Origin: a virus
Length of the DNA: 20,396 nucleotides
Virus record (IMG/VR): IMGVR_UViG_3300032271_000480
Coordinates: 1-20,396 of that record
Direction: 5' to 3' (one strand)
Position numbers and translations under genes: made by a program
In this document: positions 1 to 7,159 of the stretch, in pieces
Position numbering within the stretch: the stretch's first letter is position 1
Layout of the letters: each line of letters opens with the position of its first letter
Notes under the pieces: generated by a model
What the model was told of the DNA's origin: nothing
What the model saw: only the letters and a program-made list of their open reading frames with translations
Database searches by the model: none

Positions 1-57
1 ACGCTCGCGCGGCCGGAAATCATAAACGCGTTTTCGACACTGGAAAACAAGGGTTAA
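1..57 (+). CDS. Possible 3' end of an upstream gene (partial)
   Basis: An open frame enters at base 1 and stops at TAA 55-57, three bases before the small terminase start. It encodes 18 residues ending in NKG, too few to assign a family. The tight spacing fits the packed style of the rest of the window. HNH endonuclease genes often precede a P27-type small terminase, but nothing here shows that motif. The stretch could equally be untranslated leader. Confidence 0.3.
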   Translation, partial: TLARPEIINAFSTLENKG

Positions 58-60
58 ACG

Positions 61-537
61 ATGCCGCGACCAGGACCACGGCCGATGCCGACCGAGCTGA
101 AGATTCACCGCGGCAACCGCTCAAAGGAGAACCTAAAGGCGAAGCAGGCCTCGGAGCCGAAGCCGCCGAAGGCCTCGCTCGATCCGCCCGCGATCCTCGA
201 GGGAGCCGCGCTCGAGATGTGGACCAGGCGGGCGCAGCAGCTCGCCGGGATGGGGCTCTTCACCCAAGCCGACCGCGAGACGCTCGAGCGCTACTGTCTT
301 ACCTACGAGCTCTTCTATGCGGCCTACCGATCGGTGAAGTCCGACGGCCTGGCGGCCGCCACCGAAGGCGGAGGCATGAAGGGGAACCCAGTCGTCGCCG
401 CGATGCGCGGGTATCACGCGGACCTCCTCCGCATCGAACAGGAGTTCGGCCTCACCCCGAGCTCGAGGTCTACGCTCACGGTGGAGCATGGGAAAGAAGT
501 CGACCCGCTCGACGCGTTCCTCCGCGCGTCGCAGTAG
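61..537 (+). CDS. terS: Phage terminase small subunit, P27 family
   Basis: 158 aa. This is the DNA-recognition subunit of the packaging motor: it binds the concatemeric phage genome and hands it to the large subunit. The sequence has the P27 layout: a basic Pro-rich start (PRPGPRPMPTELKIHRGN), an acidic/Pro stretch (residues 35-45), a helical core with the LTQADRETLERYC-like segment (here FTQADRETLERYC), and a C-terminal tail with the GLTPSSRS-type motif seen in this family. ATG 61 is preceded by AAGGG at 49-53 at good spacing. The gene overlaps the large terminase by 50 bases, the usual arrangement, which supports the assignment. Known: P27-type subunits pair with Terminase_1-type large subunits. 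The packaging mode (cos or pac) cannot be read here. Confidence 0.93.
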   Translation: MPRPGPRPMPTELKIHRGNRSKENLKAKQASEPKPPKASLDPPAILEGAALEMWTRRAQQLAGMGLFTQADRETLERYCLTYELFYAAYRSVKSDGLAAATEGGGMKGNPVVAAMRGYHADLLRIEQEFGLTPSSRSTLTVEHGKEVDPLDAFLRASQ

Positions 538-2104
538 CAAGCAGCGGCCCGAAGCCGTCGACGGATTCGTCTACGATCAGGCGCGGCCCGATCGCGTGAT
601 CGAGTTCGTCGAGACGTTCTGCCAGATGTCGAAGGGCGAATGGGCCGGGCGGCCAATGAAGCTGCTCGACTGGCAGAAGCACGACATCCTCGAGCCGCTC
701 TTCGGCTGGGTCGACTCCGAAGGCCGCCGCCGGTATCGGACCGCCGCGATCTTCACGCCGAAGAAGCAAGGCAAGTCGACCATGATGTCGGCGCTCTCGC
801 TCTGGTTTCTCCTGGGCGAACGCGAGCCGGGGGCGGAGGTAATCTCCGCGGCATGCGACCGAGCCCAGGCGGCGATCATCGCCCGCGAGGCGGCCGCGAT
901 GGTTCGCGCGTCGCCTCATCTCTCGAAGGTGCTCGAGGTAATCGACTCGCGCAATACGATCATTCACAAGGCGAGTAACTCGCGTTACACCGTGATCAGC
1001 GCCGACTCCTTCCGGGCCGAAGGTATCAACGCGTCGGCGGTCCTCCTGGACGAGGCACATGCCCAGCGCGACACGCGGCTCTACGATGCGCTCCGATACG
1101 CTGGCGCGTCTCGCCGATCGCCGATCGTGATCTCGATCTCGACCGCTGGATACGATCGCTCGCCCGGGGCTCTATGGTGGCAACTTTGGCAATACGCGGA
1201 GCGCGTCCAGGCGGACCCGTCTCACGACCCGACCTTCTTCGGGAAGATCTACAAAGCCGACGACGACCCGGCCAAATGGTTCGAAGAGGAACAATGGTTC
1301 AAAGCAAACCCGAGCCTCGGCCACACCGTGACGCTCGACTCCTTCCGGGCCGACGCGGTCCAGGCCCAGAAGAACCCGGCGGCCCTGAACCAATGGGCGA
1401 GGTATCGGATCAACGTCCCGACGGAGTCCGATCAGCGCTGGTTCACGGCCGAGGCCTGGGCGGCATGTGGCGAAGAGCTCCACCCGCTCGACGGCCGCCC
1501 CTGTTGGATGGGGCTCGACCTCGCGAGTAACCGGGACTTTACGGCGGCGGTCTGCTGGTTCCGCGACGGAGAGTCCTGGGACATCGACTGTCTCTTCTGG
1601 TTCCCCGAGGACGCGGTCGCGGAACGCGAGCAGCGCGATCGAATCCCGCTCTCGCAGTGGATCCGCGAGGGCTGGGTTCGGACGACGCCCGGAGTCCGGC
1701 TCGATCACGACGCGGTCGCGGCCGACGTTCTCGCGTACGCGCAGAAGCACGAGATCCGCCAGGTCGCGGCCGACCCGTGGAACCTCGGCGCGATCGCCTC
1801 GCGACTTCAATCGGGGGGCCTGCAAGTTGTAGGAATAGGCCAGAACACCGGTTCTCTCTCCGCTCCGTCGAAGCTCCTGGAATCGCTCGTTTACGAGAAG
1901 CGTTTGCGGCACGGAGGGAACCCGGTGCTCGCCTGGATGGCGAGTAACGTCCAACTGTTCACCGACAGCAACGGGAACATAAAACCCGACAAGGGCCGCT
2001 CGACGGAAAAGATCGATGGAATCGTCGCGGCAATCTGCGGACTGGCGGTCGCGTCTACGGCGCGCGATGAGCTGGGGACCGACTGGTCGATCACAATCAT
2101 CTAG
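488..2104 (+). CDS. terL: Phage terminase large subunit (ATPase and nuclease)
   Basis: 538 aa. This is the motor protein that hydrolyses ATP to pump DNA into the prohead through the portal and cuts the genome. The N-terminal ATPase domain shows Walker A PKKQGKST (residues 91-98) and Walker B VLLDEAH (185-191, D188/E189). The C-terminal RNase H-like nuclease domain shows candidate metal ligands D344 (in GLDLA), D429 (in AADPW) and D510 (in KIDGIVA). Length and motif order match the Terminase_1 family of HK97-like phages. ATG 488 follows GGTGGAG at 479-485 and lies inside the small subunit gene, suggesting translational coupling. The basic first 20 residues (KKSTRSTRSSARR) are a loose extension. 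All key residues are present, so the enzyme should be active. Confidence 0.97.
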   Translation: MGKKSTRSTRSSARRSSKQRPEAVDGFVYDQARPDRVIEFVETFCQMSKGEWAGRPMKLLDWQKHDILEPLFGWVDSEGRRRYRTAAIFTPKKQGKSTMMSALSLWFLLGEREPGAEVISAACDRAQAAIIAREAAAMVRASPHLSKVLEVIDSRNTIIHKASNSRYTVISADSFRAEGINASAVLLDEAHAQRDTRLYDALRYAGASRRSPIVISISTAGYDRSPGALWWQLWQYAERVQADPSHDPTFFGKIYKADDDPAKWFEEEQWFKANPSLGHTVTLDSFRADAVQAQKNPAALNQWARYRINVPTESDQRWFTAEAWAACGEELHPLDGRPCWMGLDLASNRDFTAAVCWFRDGESWDIDCLFWFPEDAVAEREQRDRIPLSQWIREGWVRTTPGVRLDHDAVAADVLAYAQKHEIRQVAADPWNLGAIASRLQSGGLQVVGIGQNTGSLSAPSKLLESLVYEKRLRHGGNPVLAWMASNVQLFTDSNGNIKPDKGRSTEKIDGIVAAICGLAVASTARDELGTDWSITII

Positions 2105-3416
2105 CGACGAGCCTCCCTTCACGCCAGACGAGGCTTTTACGATCCGGGCGCTCGACGCCCTGGCTCCCCAATACTGGGGCATCGAGCCGATGGATCGGCT
2201 CACCGCCCAGACCGCGATCCGGGTGACGGCCATCCTCGCGTGTCTGCGGTTTCTCGCTCAGAGCATCGCCTGCATGCCGCTCGAGCTGCTGCACGTCGGC
2301 GACCGGCGGAAGCGCCCGGCGATCGATCTCCCCTGCTACCCCGTGCTCACCCGCCAGCCGAACGGATGGCAGTCCACCTATTCCTGGCTCGAGCAGATGG
2401 TTTTCCATACGGGGCTCTACGGGAACGGCTATTCGAAGATCGTCCCCGGCGCTCGCGGTTTCTGCTCGCAGCTCGTGCCGCTCCATCCGAGCCGCGTCCT
2501 CGTCAAGCGGATGAGCGACGACACGCTCGAGTACACGTTTACAGACGCGTTCGGCCGGACGGAGTCTCTCTCGCAGGACCAGGTTGTTCACTTCCGCTGG
2601 CTCTCGGATAACGGCTACATCGGGCAGATGCCCGCGGACTTGTGCGGGACGAGCGTCTCGCTCGCGCGGAAGCTCGATGTCGCCGCGTCGGCCTACTGGG
2701 ACAATTCAGCCCGGCCCGACACGGTCCTTGAGACGACCGAGCGGATTCCCGAGGAAGGCATGCAAGCGCTTCGCCAGGGATGGCGGGACGCGTACGGCGG
2801 AGCCCGCAACCGCGGGAAGGTCGCGATCCTCCCGAAGAGCGTCACGGCCCGGACCCTCGACGGCAATTCGATGGAGTCCTCGCAGTACATGCAGCAGCGC
2901 TCCGCGATCGTCTCGGAGATCGCCCGGATCTTCGGCGTCCCCGCGACGCTCATCGGCCATGAGGGCGCGATGAAGTGGAGCACGGTCGAGCAAGAACACC
3001 TTGGCGCGCAAGTGTGGTGCCTGCTCCCGTGGCAGCATCGGATCGAGTCGGCGATCGATGTCTCGATCTTGAGCGCGTACGGGAACGATGTTTACTGCAA
3101 GCTCGACAACCGCGGCCTAATGCGGGCCGACTCCGCGGGCCGCGCGCAGCTCTACCAGGCGCTCTGGTCGATGGGCGCGATCACGCCGAACGAGATTCGC
3201 GACCTCGAGGATCTCCCTCTCCTGGACAACCCGGCCGCTGACGAAACCTACGTGCAGCTCGGTTTCTCGACGCTCTCGGCCGCCGCCGCCCAGGCCCCGC
3301 AACAAGCACCGGCGCCGGTCGAGCCGGTCGCTCCGGCTCCCGATCAATCCAAGACGCTCCCGGCCGACGCGGCCGGACCATTCATCTCCGGAGGCGACGA
3401 TGTCATCCTCGGCTGA
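2016..3416 (+). CDS. Phage portal protein, HK97 family
   Basis: 466 aa from ATG 2016, or 449 aa from the alternative ATG 2067. The dodecameric portal forms the DNA channel at one head vertex, docks the terminase and nucleates head assembly. Family hallmarks seen: AIRVTAILACLRFLAQSIA (residues 67-85), HTGLYGNGYSKI (131-142), the LVPLHPSRV segment, DQVVHFRW, and IARIFGVPATLIG followed by STVEQEHL. The C-terminus is Ala/Pro-rich. The long overlap with terL (89 bases) makes the first start uncertain; GGAAAA at 2005-2010 favours it, and 2067 lacks a clear ribosome site. Cys residues at several positions are unremarkable. Placement between terL and prohead protease is canonical. Confidence 0.95.
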   Translation: MESSRQSADWRSRLRRAMSWGPTGRSQSSSDEPPFTPDEAFTIRALDALAPQYWGIEPMDRLTAQTAIRVTAILACLRFLAQSIACMPLELLHVGDRRKRPAIDLPCYPVLTRQPNGWQSTYSWLEQMVFHTGLYGNGYSKIVPGARGFCSQLVPLHPSRVLVKRMSDDTLEYTFTDAFGRTESLSQDQVVHFRWLSDNGYIGQMPADLCGTSVSLARKLDVAASAYWDNSARPDTVLETTERIPEEGMQALRQGWRDAYGGARNRGKVAILPKSVTARTLDGNSMESSQYMQQRSAIVSEIARIFGVPATLIGHEGAMKWSTVEQEHLGAQVWCLLPWQHRIESAIDVSILSAYGNDVYCKLDNRGLMRADSAGRAQLYQALWSMGAITPNEIRDLEDLPLLDNPAADETYVQLGFSTLSAAAAQAPQQAPAPVEPVAPAPDQSKTLPADAAGPFISGGDDVILG

Positions 3417-4434
3417 ACGTAGATTCCTCACCCTCGGCGAGATGCCGACGAAGCTCCGCGTCTCCCGCCGCAAGGCCGGGGGGATGAAGTTCTCCGGCTA
3501 CGCGGCCCGATACTCGTCCGCCTCGAGCGACCTCGGAGGCTTCCGCGAGATCCTCGCGCCGGGTGCTTTCGACAAGGTTCTCTCAAAGCGGTCGAAGTCC
3601 GATGTCATCCTCGCGTACAACCACAATCCCGACCACCTTCTCGCGCGGACGAGCTCCGGGACGCTGAAGCTCACGAGCGACGAGAAGGGCCTCCGGTTCT
3701 CGGCCGACCCGCCCGAGACCCAGCTCGCGAAAGACATCGGCGAGCTGATCCGTCGCGGCGACCTCACGGGCGCGAGTTTCGCGTTCACGGTCGCGCCGAA
3801 GAATGAAGCCTGGTCGACGGACGAGCGCGGCAACTCCGTCCGGACGATCCGAGAAGTTTCCGAGCTGTTCGACGTGTCGATCGTCACGACCCCGGCCTAC
3901 CCGGCGACCTCGATCGCGATGCGGTCGCTCCAGGCCTGGAAGCAGGCCCGGGCGCTCATGGGCCAGCCGATGGCTCCGGCCGCCGAGGCCGAAGCCGAGG
4001 ACCAGGAGCAGGAGGTCGGCGAGCAGCTCGTCGGGCCGGGCCTCACGATCTCGATCGACTTCGACGACACCTTCTCCGCGGCCCCTGGTCTCTGGCTCTC
4101 GTTCATCGAGGAGGCCTGCGAGGCCGGGAATACAATCATCATGACCAGCCGCCGGGAAGACACTCCCGAGAACCAGGCCCAGATCATGTCGGCCCTGGGC
4201 GACGACGCCGACCTCGCGGCCGTGATCCTCGCCGGGCCGGACTCGACGAAGCGGGACGCGGCGACCGCCGCCGGGTTCACGGTCGACATCTGGATCGACG
4301 ACGACCCGTCGACGGTCGACGGCCCGATCGAGCAGCAGCGGGCGGCATCGATCCGCATCGGCTCCCGCCTGGCGGCCGCTCGTGCGATCGCCGCCCACAA
4401 TCTCCGGAGGATCCGCGATCGTGTCTCCGGCTAA
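3400..4434 (+). CDS. HK97-type prohead protease fused to a HAD-phosphatase-like domain
   Basis: 344 aa, against roughly 180-230 for typical family members. Residues 25-175 form the S78/U35 prohead protease, which cleaves the capsid delta domain during maturation. The candidate triad is H75 (in YNHNPDH), S126 (in GASFAF) and E152 or E155 (in REVSELFDVSIVTTPAYPAT). An acidic Ala/Glu/Gln linker spans about 193-210. Residues 215-305 look like a HAD-superfamily fold: motif I DFDDT (D220, D222, T224), motif II IIMTSR (T249/S250), motif III K284 in STKRDA, motif IV WIDDDP (D300-D302). The HAD catalytic residues look complete. I recall similar HAD proteins as stand-alone phage genes, so fusion here is notable. 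ATG 3400 overlaps the portal end and follows GGAGG (3390-3394). M187 or M191 could serve as an internal start for a free HAD product. The HAD substrate is unknown. Confidence 0.9.
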   Translation: MSSSAERRFLTLGEMPTKLRVSRRKAGGMKFSGYAARYSSASSDLGGFREILAPGAFDKVLSKRSKSDVILAYNHNPDHLLARTSSGTLKLTSDEKGLRFSADPPETQLAKDIGELIRRGDLTGASFAFTVAPKNEAWSTDERGNSVRTIREVSELFDVSIVTTPAYPATSIAMRSLQAWKQARALMGQPMAPAAEAEAEDQEQEVGEQLVGPGLTISIDFDDTFSAAPGLWLSFIEEACEAGNTIIMTSRREDTPENQAQIMSALGDDADLAAVILAGPDSTKRDAATAAGFTVDIWIDDDPSTVDGPIEQQRAASIRIGSRLAAARAIAAHNLRRIRDRVSG

Positions 4435-4588
4435 ATGCAAACACTGTGGCGAGCGGATGCGCGTCGACTCCTCGAGGAGATGCGGCGAGCTCCAGCTCCA
4501 GTACCTCGAGTGCGTCCGTTGCGCGGCCCGGCGGAGCCGGGTCGTCGACCGCTCGACCGTGTGGCCGAAACCGAGGAGCAAGTCATGA
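4421..4588 (+). CDS. Small zinc-ribbon protein
   Basis: 55 aa from GTG 4421, chosen because GGAGG lies just upstream (4407-4411) and the frame then opens straight into a metal-binding motif. Residues show CKHC near the N-terminus and CVRC about 22 residues later, with a basic, Leu/Tyr-containing stretch between (RVDSSRRCGELQLQYLEC). This is the layout of a treble-clef or zinc-ribbon domain and recalls Ogr/Delta-type late activators and NrdR-like ribbons. A nucleic-acid-binding role is therefore plausible but unproven. The C-terminus is basic. It overlaps the end of the prohead protease gene by 14 bases and ends in an ATGA overlap with the next gene. Confidence 0.7.
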   Translation: MSPAKCKHCGERMRVDSSRRCGELQLQYLECVRCAARRSRVVDRSTVWPKPRSKS

Positions 4589-4959
4589 GCGTATCGGCCG
4601 CCGTCATATCCGCCCGAGATCTGCCGACGCTCGAGGCAAAAGTCCGCGCGTTCGTCGCGGTCGCCATCGGTGACGCGAGGGACGGCCTCACGATCGCCGA
4701 GCTCTCGGAGCTGACGATCGCGCTCCTCCGGCTCGTGATGGACGCTCTCGACAACATCCCCGCCGACGGCGAGCAGAAGAAGGCCTGGGCGCTCCAGGCC
4801 GTCGCCGACTTGTTCGACGCGGTGGCGGACTCGTGCGTCCCGCTCCTCGCTCGCCCGATCTGGTTCCTCCTTCGGCCGATGGTCCGCCAGCTCGTCCTAG
4901 CGGCCGCCTCCGGCGCAATCGAGCAACTTCTCCCCCTGGTACGGATGGCAACCCGATGA
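4585..4959 (+). CDS. Hypothetical protein, mostly helical, accessory cluster
   Basis: 124 aa from ATG 4585, preceded by GAGGAG at 4573-4578 and sharing ATGA with the zinc-ribbon stop. A longer frame opening at 4435 would overlap the zinc-ribbon gene and is Arg/Pro-rich, so it is rejected. The protein looks all-alpha: Leu/Ala heptads through TIAELSELTIALLRLVMDAL, then a more hydrophobic C-terminal half (PLLARPIWFLLRPMVRQLVL). It may lie on or in a membrane, but no clean transmembrane helix is obvious. No family recognised. It is translationally coupled to a membrane protein gene downstream. Confidence 0.75.
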   Translation: MSVSAAVISARDLPTLEAKVRAFVAVAIGDARDGLTIAELSELTIALLRLVMDALDNIPADGEQKKAWALQAVADLFDAVADSCVPLLARPIWFLLRPMVRQLVLAAASGAIEQLLPLVRMATR

Positions 4960-5219
4960 CAATCGCTCTCCTCTTCGCGGCGGCCGCCGCCGCCGTCTAC
5001 CTCTGGCCGACGATGCCGAAGGCCCCGGTCACGGTCAAGCCGCTCGAGGTCGCTCCGCCGCTCGTGACGTTCACGAAGGCCCCGACCTATCGGTCGGCGA
5101 TCGAGTCGCTCGCGTACGTCCGGACGCGGCTCATCAATACCGAGAACCTCACCGAAGCGGCGAAGTCCGCGGTCGACACGCTCACGCTCGCGCTCGTCGC
5201 CGGGTCCGACAAGGAGTAA
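4956..5219 (+). CDS. Small membrane-anchored protein
   Basis: 87 aa from ATG 4956, which overlaps the preceding stop as ATGA. An N-terminal hydrophobic segment (residues 2-17, IALLFAAAAAAVYLW) would act as a signal anchor. It is followed by a Pro/Val-rich linker (PKAPVTVKPLEVAPP) and a soluble helical tail of about 45 residues, probably on the outer side of the membrane. A single N-terminal helix with a short soluble domain resembles spanins and pinholin-like proteins in outline only; no motif proves that. No family recognised. An in-frame upstream extension is possible but has the Arg/Pro look of non-coding frames. Confidence 0.75.
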   Translation: MTIALLFAAAAAAVYLWPTMPKAPVTVKPLEVAPPLVTFTKAPTYRSAIESLAYVRTRLINTENLTEAAKSAVDTLTLALVAGSDKE

Positions 5220-5222
5220 CCC

Positions 5223-5675
5223 ATGCGCCGCGATCTCATCGCCGCCGCCCTGGTCGTCGCCTCCGTCTCGGCCTTGGCCATCTCCGCCCCGGCCCCGGCA
5301 CCGACCCCGGCTCCGCCCCATCCGGGGGCGCTTGAGCTGCGAGGGAAGTTCGTCGGCCCCGACGCGGCCTCCGACGCGGCGACGTTCTCGGCCTTGTGCG
5401 ACGAGCTCGCCGCGGTGATCGAGTTCGACTCCATGCAACCGACGCCCCGCCTGAAGACCGGCGCGAGCATCGAGGATCTCCGCGTCGCCGCCCGAGAGGC
5501 CCGGATGAAGGGGGTCTCGCTCGGAGCCCGTCAGCCGCGCGTGCGAGACGCGGTGAAGGAGTTCCTCGACGAGAAGGCCGGGGTCTCCGGCGGTCCCCTT
5601 ACACCGTCCCAGCGGTCCGCCTGGGCGGCAGCGTTCCGCGAGATCGGGAGGGCCGCCGCCGATGCCGCGCGATGA
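5223..5675 (+). CDS. Exported or membrane-anchored hypothetical protein
   Basis: 150 aa. It starts with a classic signal-peptide layout: MRRD, a hydrophobic core LIAAALVVASVSALAIS, then an Ala/Pro spacer (APAPAPTPAPPHP) that may be a flexible linker or follow a signal peptidase site. The mature part begins near ALELRGKFVGPDAASDAATF and is a compact helical domain with conserved-looking blocks (TPRLKTG, RVAAREARMKG, GARQPRVRDAV). I recall similar proteins from planctomycete phage regions but no function. It begins three bases after the previous stop and overlaps the papain-like peptidase by 14 bases, so the two are probably co-translated. Confidence 0.8.
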   Translation: MRRDLIAAALVVASVSALAISAPAPAPTPAPPHPGALELRGKFVGPDAASDAATFSALCDELAAVIEFDSMQPTPRLKTGASIEDLRVAAREARMKGVSLGARQPRVRDAVKEFLDEKAGVSGGPLTPSQRSAWAAAFREIGRAAADAAR

Positions 5676-6783
5676 GTTCGACGCCAGGCTGAACCGGGTC
5701 GCCTTCGTGGCGGCCGCCACGGTCTTCGGTTTCTGGTTCTGGTACTTCGGCCTGCACTACATCGACACGGCCTTCGTCCAGGCCGCGAGGAACTACGGCT
5801 ACACCCCCGACCCGGCCGGGACGAAGGAGTTCCTCGCCGAGCTCGACCAGCCGCTCTTTCGCAACGCTGGCGCCGAGGTAATTGCAAACGCGAAGGGCCG
5901 CGACGCGTACCTCTATCGCATCGCCGACAAGGCGCACCAAGCGGTTTACGGAACGCCCTACGGCCCGTGGGATCAAGGCCAGATCGGGACGTGTGTTTCG
6001 TTCGGCTGGGGCATGGGGTCCTACGTCGGCCAGTGCGTCGAGTGGTCGACCGGCGAGCTCCCCGCTCCGCCGAAGATCGTCGCTACCGAACCGATCTACG
6101 CGGGAAGCCGGACGGCGGGCCGGATGCCTCCTGTCTCCTTCGCTGGATTCAGTGACGGGAGTTTCGGAGCGGCCGCCGCGCGGTGGGTATCCGGCCAGTG
6201 CAAAGATAAGACGGTCGGCGGGATCCTGTTTCGCCAGAAGTACGGCGACGGCGAGCTCGACCTCACCACCTATTCCGTCCCGAAGTCGAAACAATGGGGC
6301 GCGTACGGATGCCCGCGTCCGCTGGCGCTCGAGGCGAATAAACACCTCGCGCGGGCGGTCGCCTTGTGCGAGACATGGGAAGGCCTCACGGCCGCGCTCG
6401 AAAGCGGCTACTGCGTCCCGGTCTGCTCGAACATCGGTTTCGCGAGCGGCGACCGCGACGCGGACGGATTCCTTCGAAGCGCCGGGAGCTGGGGTCACTG
6501 TATGGTCGCCATCTCGGTGAAGTACGCGGCGAACAGCGGCAAGAACCAGGAGCCGCCGATGAGGAACCCGCGCGACGGAGTGCTGATCATGAATAGCTGG
6601 GGACCGTCCTGGGTGAAGGGCGGCAAGCATCCGGCCGATCAGCCCGACGGGAGTTTCTGGATCACGCGGGCGGACGCCGAGAAAATTCTTCGACAGTCCG
6701 ACTCGTTCGTGATCGGTGGGGTCGGAGGCTTCGCGTATCGTGATATTCACAATGGAAACTGGATGGCAACCAATGAACAGTAG
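5662..6783 (+). CDS. Membrane-anchored papain-like (C1A) cysteine peptidase
   Basis: 373 aa. An N-terminal transmembrane segment (about residues 13-32, FVAAATVFGFWFWYFG) anchors a C1-type peptidase domain. QGQIGTCVSF (105-114) aligns without gaps to the papain QGSCGSCWAF block, giving oxyanion-hole Q105 and nucleophile C111. SWGHCMVAI supplies H279, and LIMNSWGPSW supplies N311 followed by the invariant SWG. The spacing Cys-His-Asn (168 and 32 residues) suits the family with an insert before His. Extra Cys residues (125, 180, 217, 236, 251, 255, 280) might form disulfides, in keeping with an extracytoplasmic location. No propeptide is obvious. GGGAGG precedes ATG 5662. Papain-like proteases are uncommon in phage structural regions. 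Possible jobs are envelope or wall protein cleavage at lysis, exclusion, or virion protein processing; none is proven. Confidence 0.88.
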   Translation: MPRDEFDARLNRVAFVAAATVFGFWFWYFGLHYIDTAFVQAARNYGYTPDPAGTKEFLAELDQPLFRNAGAEVIANAKGRDAYLYRIADKAHQAVYGTPYGPWDQGQIGTCVSFGWGMGSYVGQCVEWSTGELPAPPKIVATEPIYAGSRTAGRMPPVSFAGFSDGSFGAAAARWVSGQCKDKTVGGILFRQKYGDGELDLTTYSVPKSKQWGAYGCPRPLALEANKHLARAVALCETWEGLTAALESGYCVPVCSNIGFASGDRDADGFLRSAGSWGHCMVAISVKYAANSGKNQEPPMRNPRDGVLIMNSWGPSWVKGGKHPADQPDGSFWITRADAEKILRQSDSFVIGGVGGFAYRDIHNGNWMATNEQ

Positions 6784-7018
6784 AACGCTCGCAATCGCGG
6801 CCGTGTGCCTTTGCCTAGGGATGTACTTCGCCCGCCCGGCCCCGGAGCCGCCGCGTCCCGATCGGCCCGTCCTGTCGGCGATCGCCCGCCTGGCGAAGTT
6901 GGGGCTCTGGATCATGCTCGTCGGCGAGTCGGCCCCGGCCGAGAAGCAGACGCTCGCGTATCACGCTCACGTAGACGCGGACGGACATCGGATCCTCGAG
7001 CACGGGGAAGGATGGTAA
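6773..7018 (+). CDS. Small membrane protein, accessory cluster
   Basis: 81 aa from ATG 6773, inside the end of the peptidase gene, with GGATGG at 6761-6766 as ribosome site. An N-terminal hydrophobic helix (residues 5-18, TLAIAAVCLCLGMYFA) is followed by a Pro-rich turn and a second amphipathic or hydrophobic segment (VLSAIARLAKLGLWIMLVGE), then a hydrophilic tail ending in HGEGW. Two hydrophobic stretches in so short a protein would fit a class II holin, but this is a guess from topology only. No family recognised. The GTG at 6716 gives a longer frame but lies deep in the peptidase gene. Confidence 0.7.
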   Translation: MNSRTLAIAAVCLCLGMYFARPAPEPPRPDRPVLSAIARLAKLGLWIMLVGESAPAEKQTLAYHAHVDADGHRILEHGEGW

Positions 7019-7020
7019 TC

Positions 7021-7158
7021 ATGTGGGGCTGGATCCTCGGACTCCTCGCGTCCCTCTCGGCCGACCCGGCGGCCATCGACCGCGAGACTCCTCGAGCTGC
7101 GGCGGCGGTCGCCTACGCGTACGCGGCGCTCGCCGAGGATCCCGCGCAGGATCGGTAG
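7021..7158 (+). CDS. Very small exported or membrane peptide
   Basis: 45 aa from ATG 7021, two bases after the previous stop, with AAGGA at 7008-7012 as ribosome site. The first 16 residues (MWGWILGLLASLSADP) look like a short signal or anchor, followed by an Ala-rich helix and an acidic end. A start at ATG 7012 would add three residues but has poorer spacing. It closes the accessory cluster; a real intergenic gap follows. No function can be given. Confidence 0.6.
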   Translation: MWGWILGLLASLSADPAAIDRETPRAAAAVAYAYAALAEDPAQDR

Positions 7159-7159
7159 C

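Noticed and set aside
4435-4584. 50-residue N-terminal extension of the 124-residue helical protein
   Set aside because: It would overlap the zinc-ribbon gene in another phase, is Arg/Pro-rich, and a good ribosome site and ATGA overlap mark the start at 4585.
4431-6915. Two long minus-strand frames (429 and 438 codons) opposite the accessory cluster
   Set aside because: Their translations are Arg-rich and low complexity, and the + strand genes here show signal peptides, overlaps with ribosome sites and a papain motif set.
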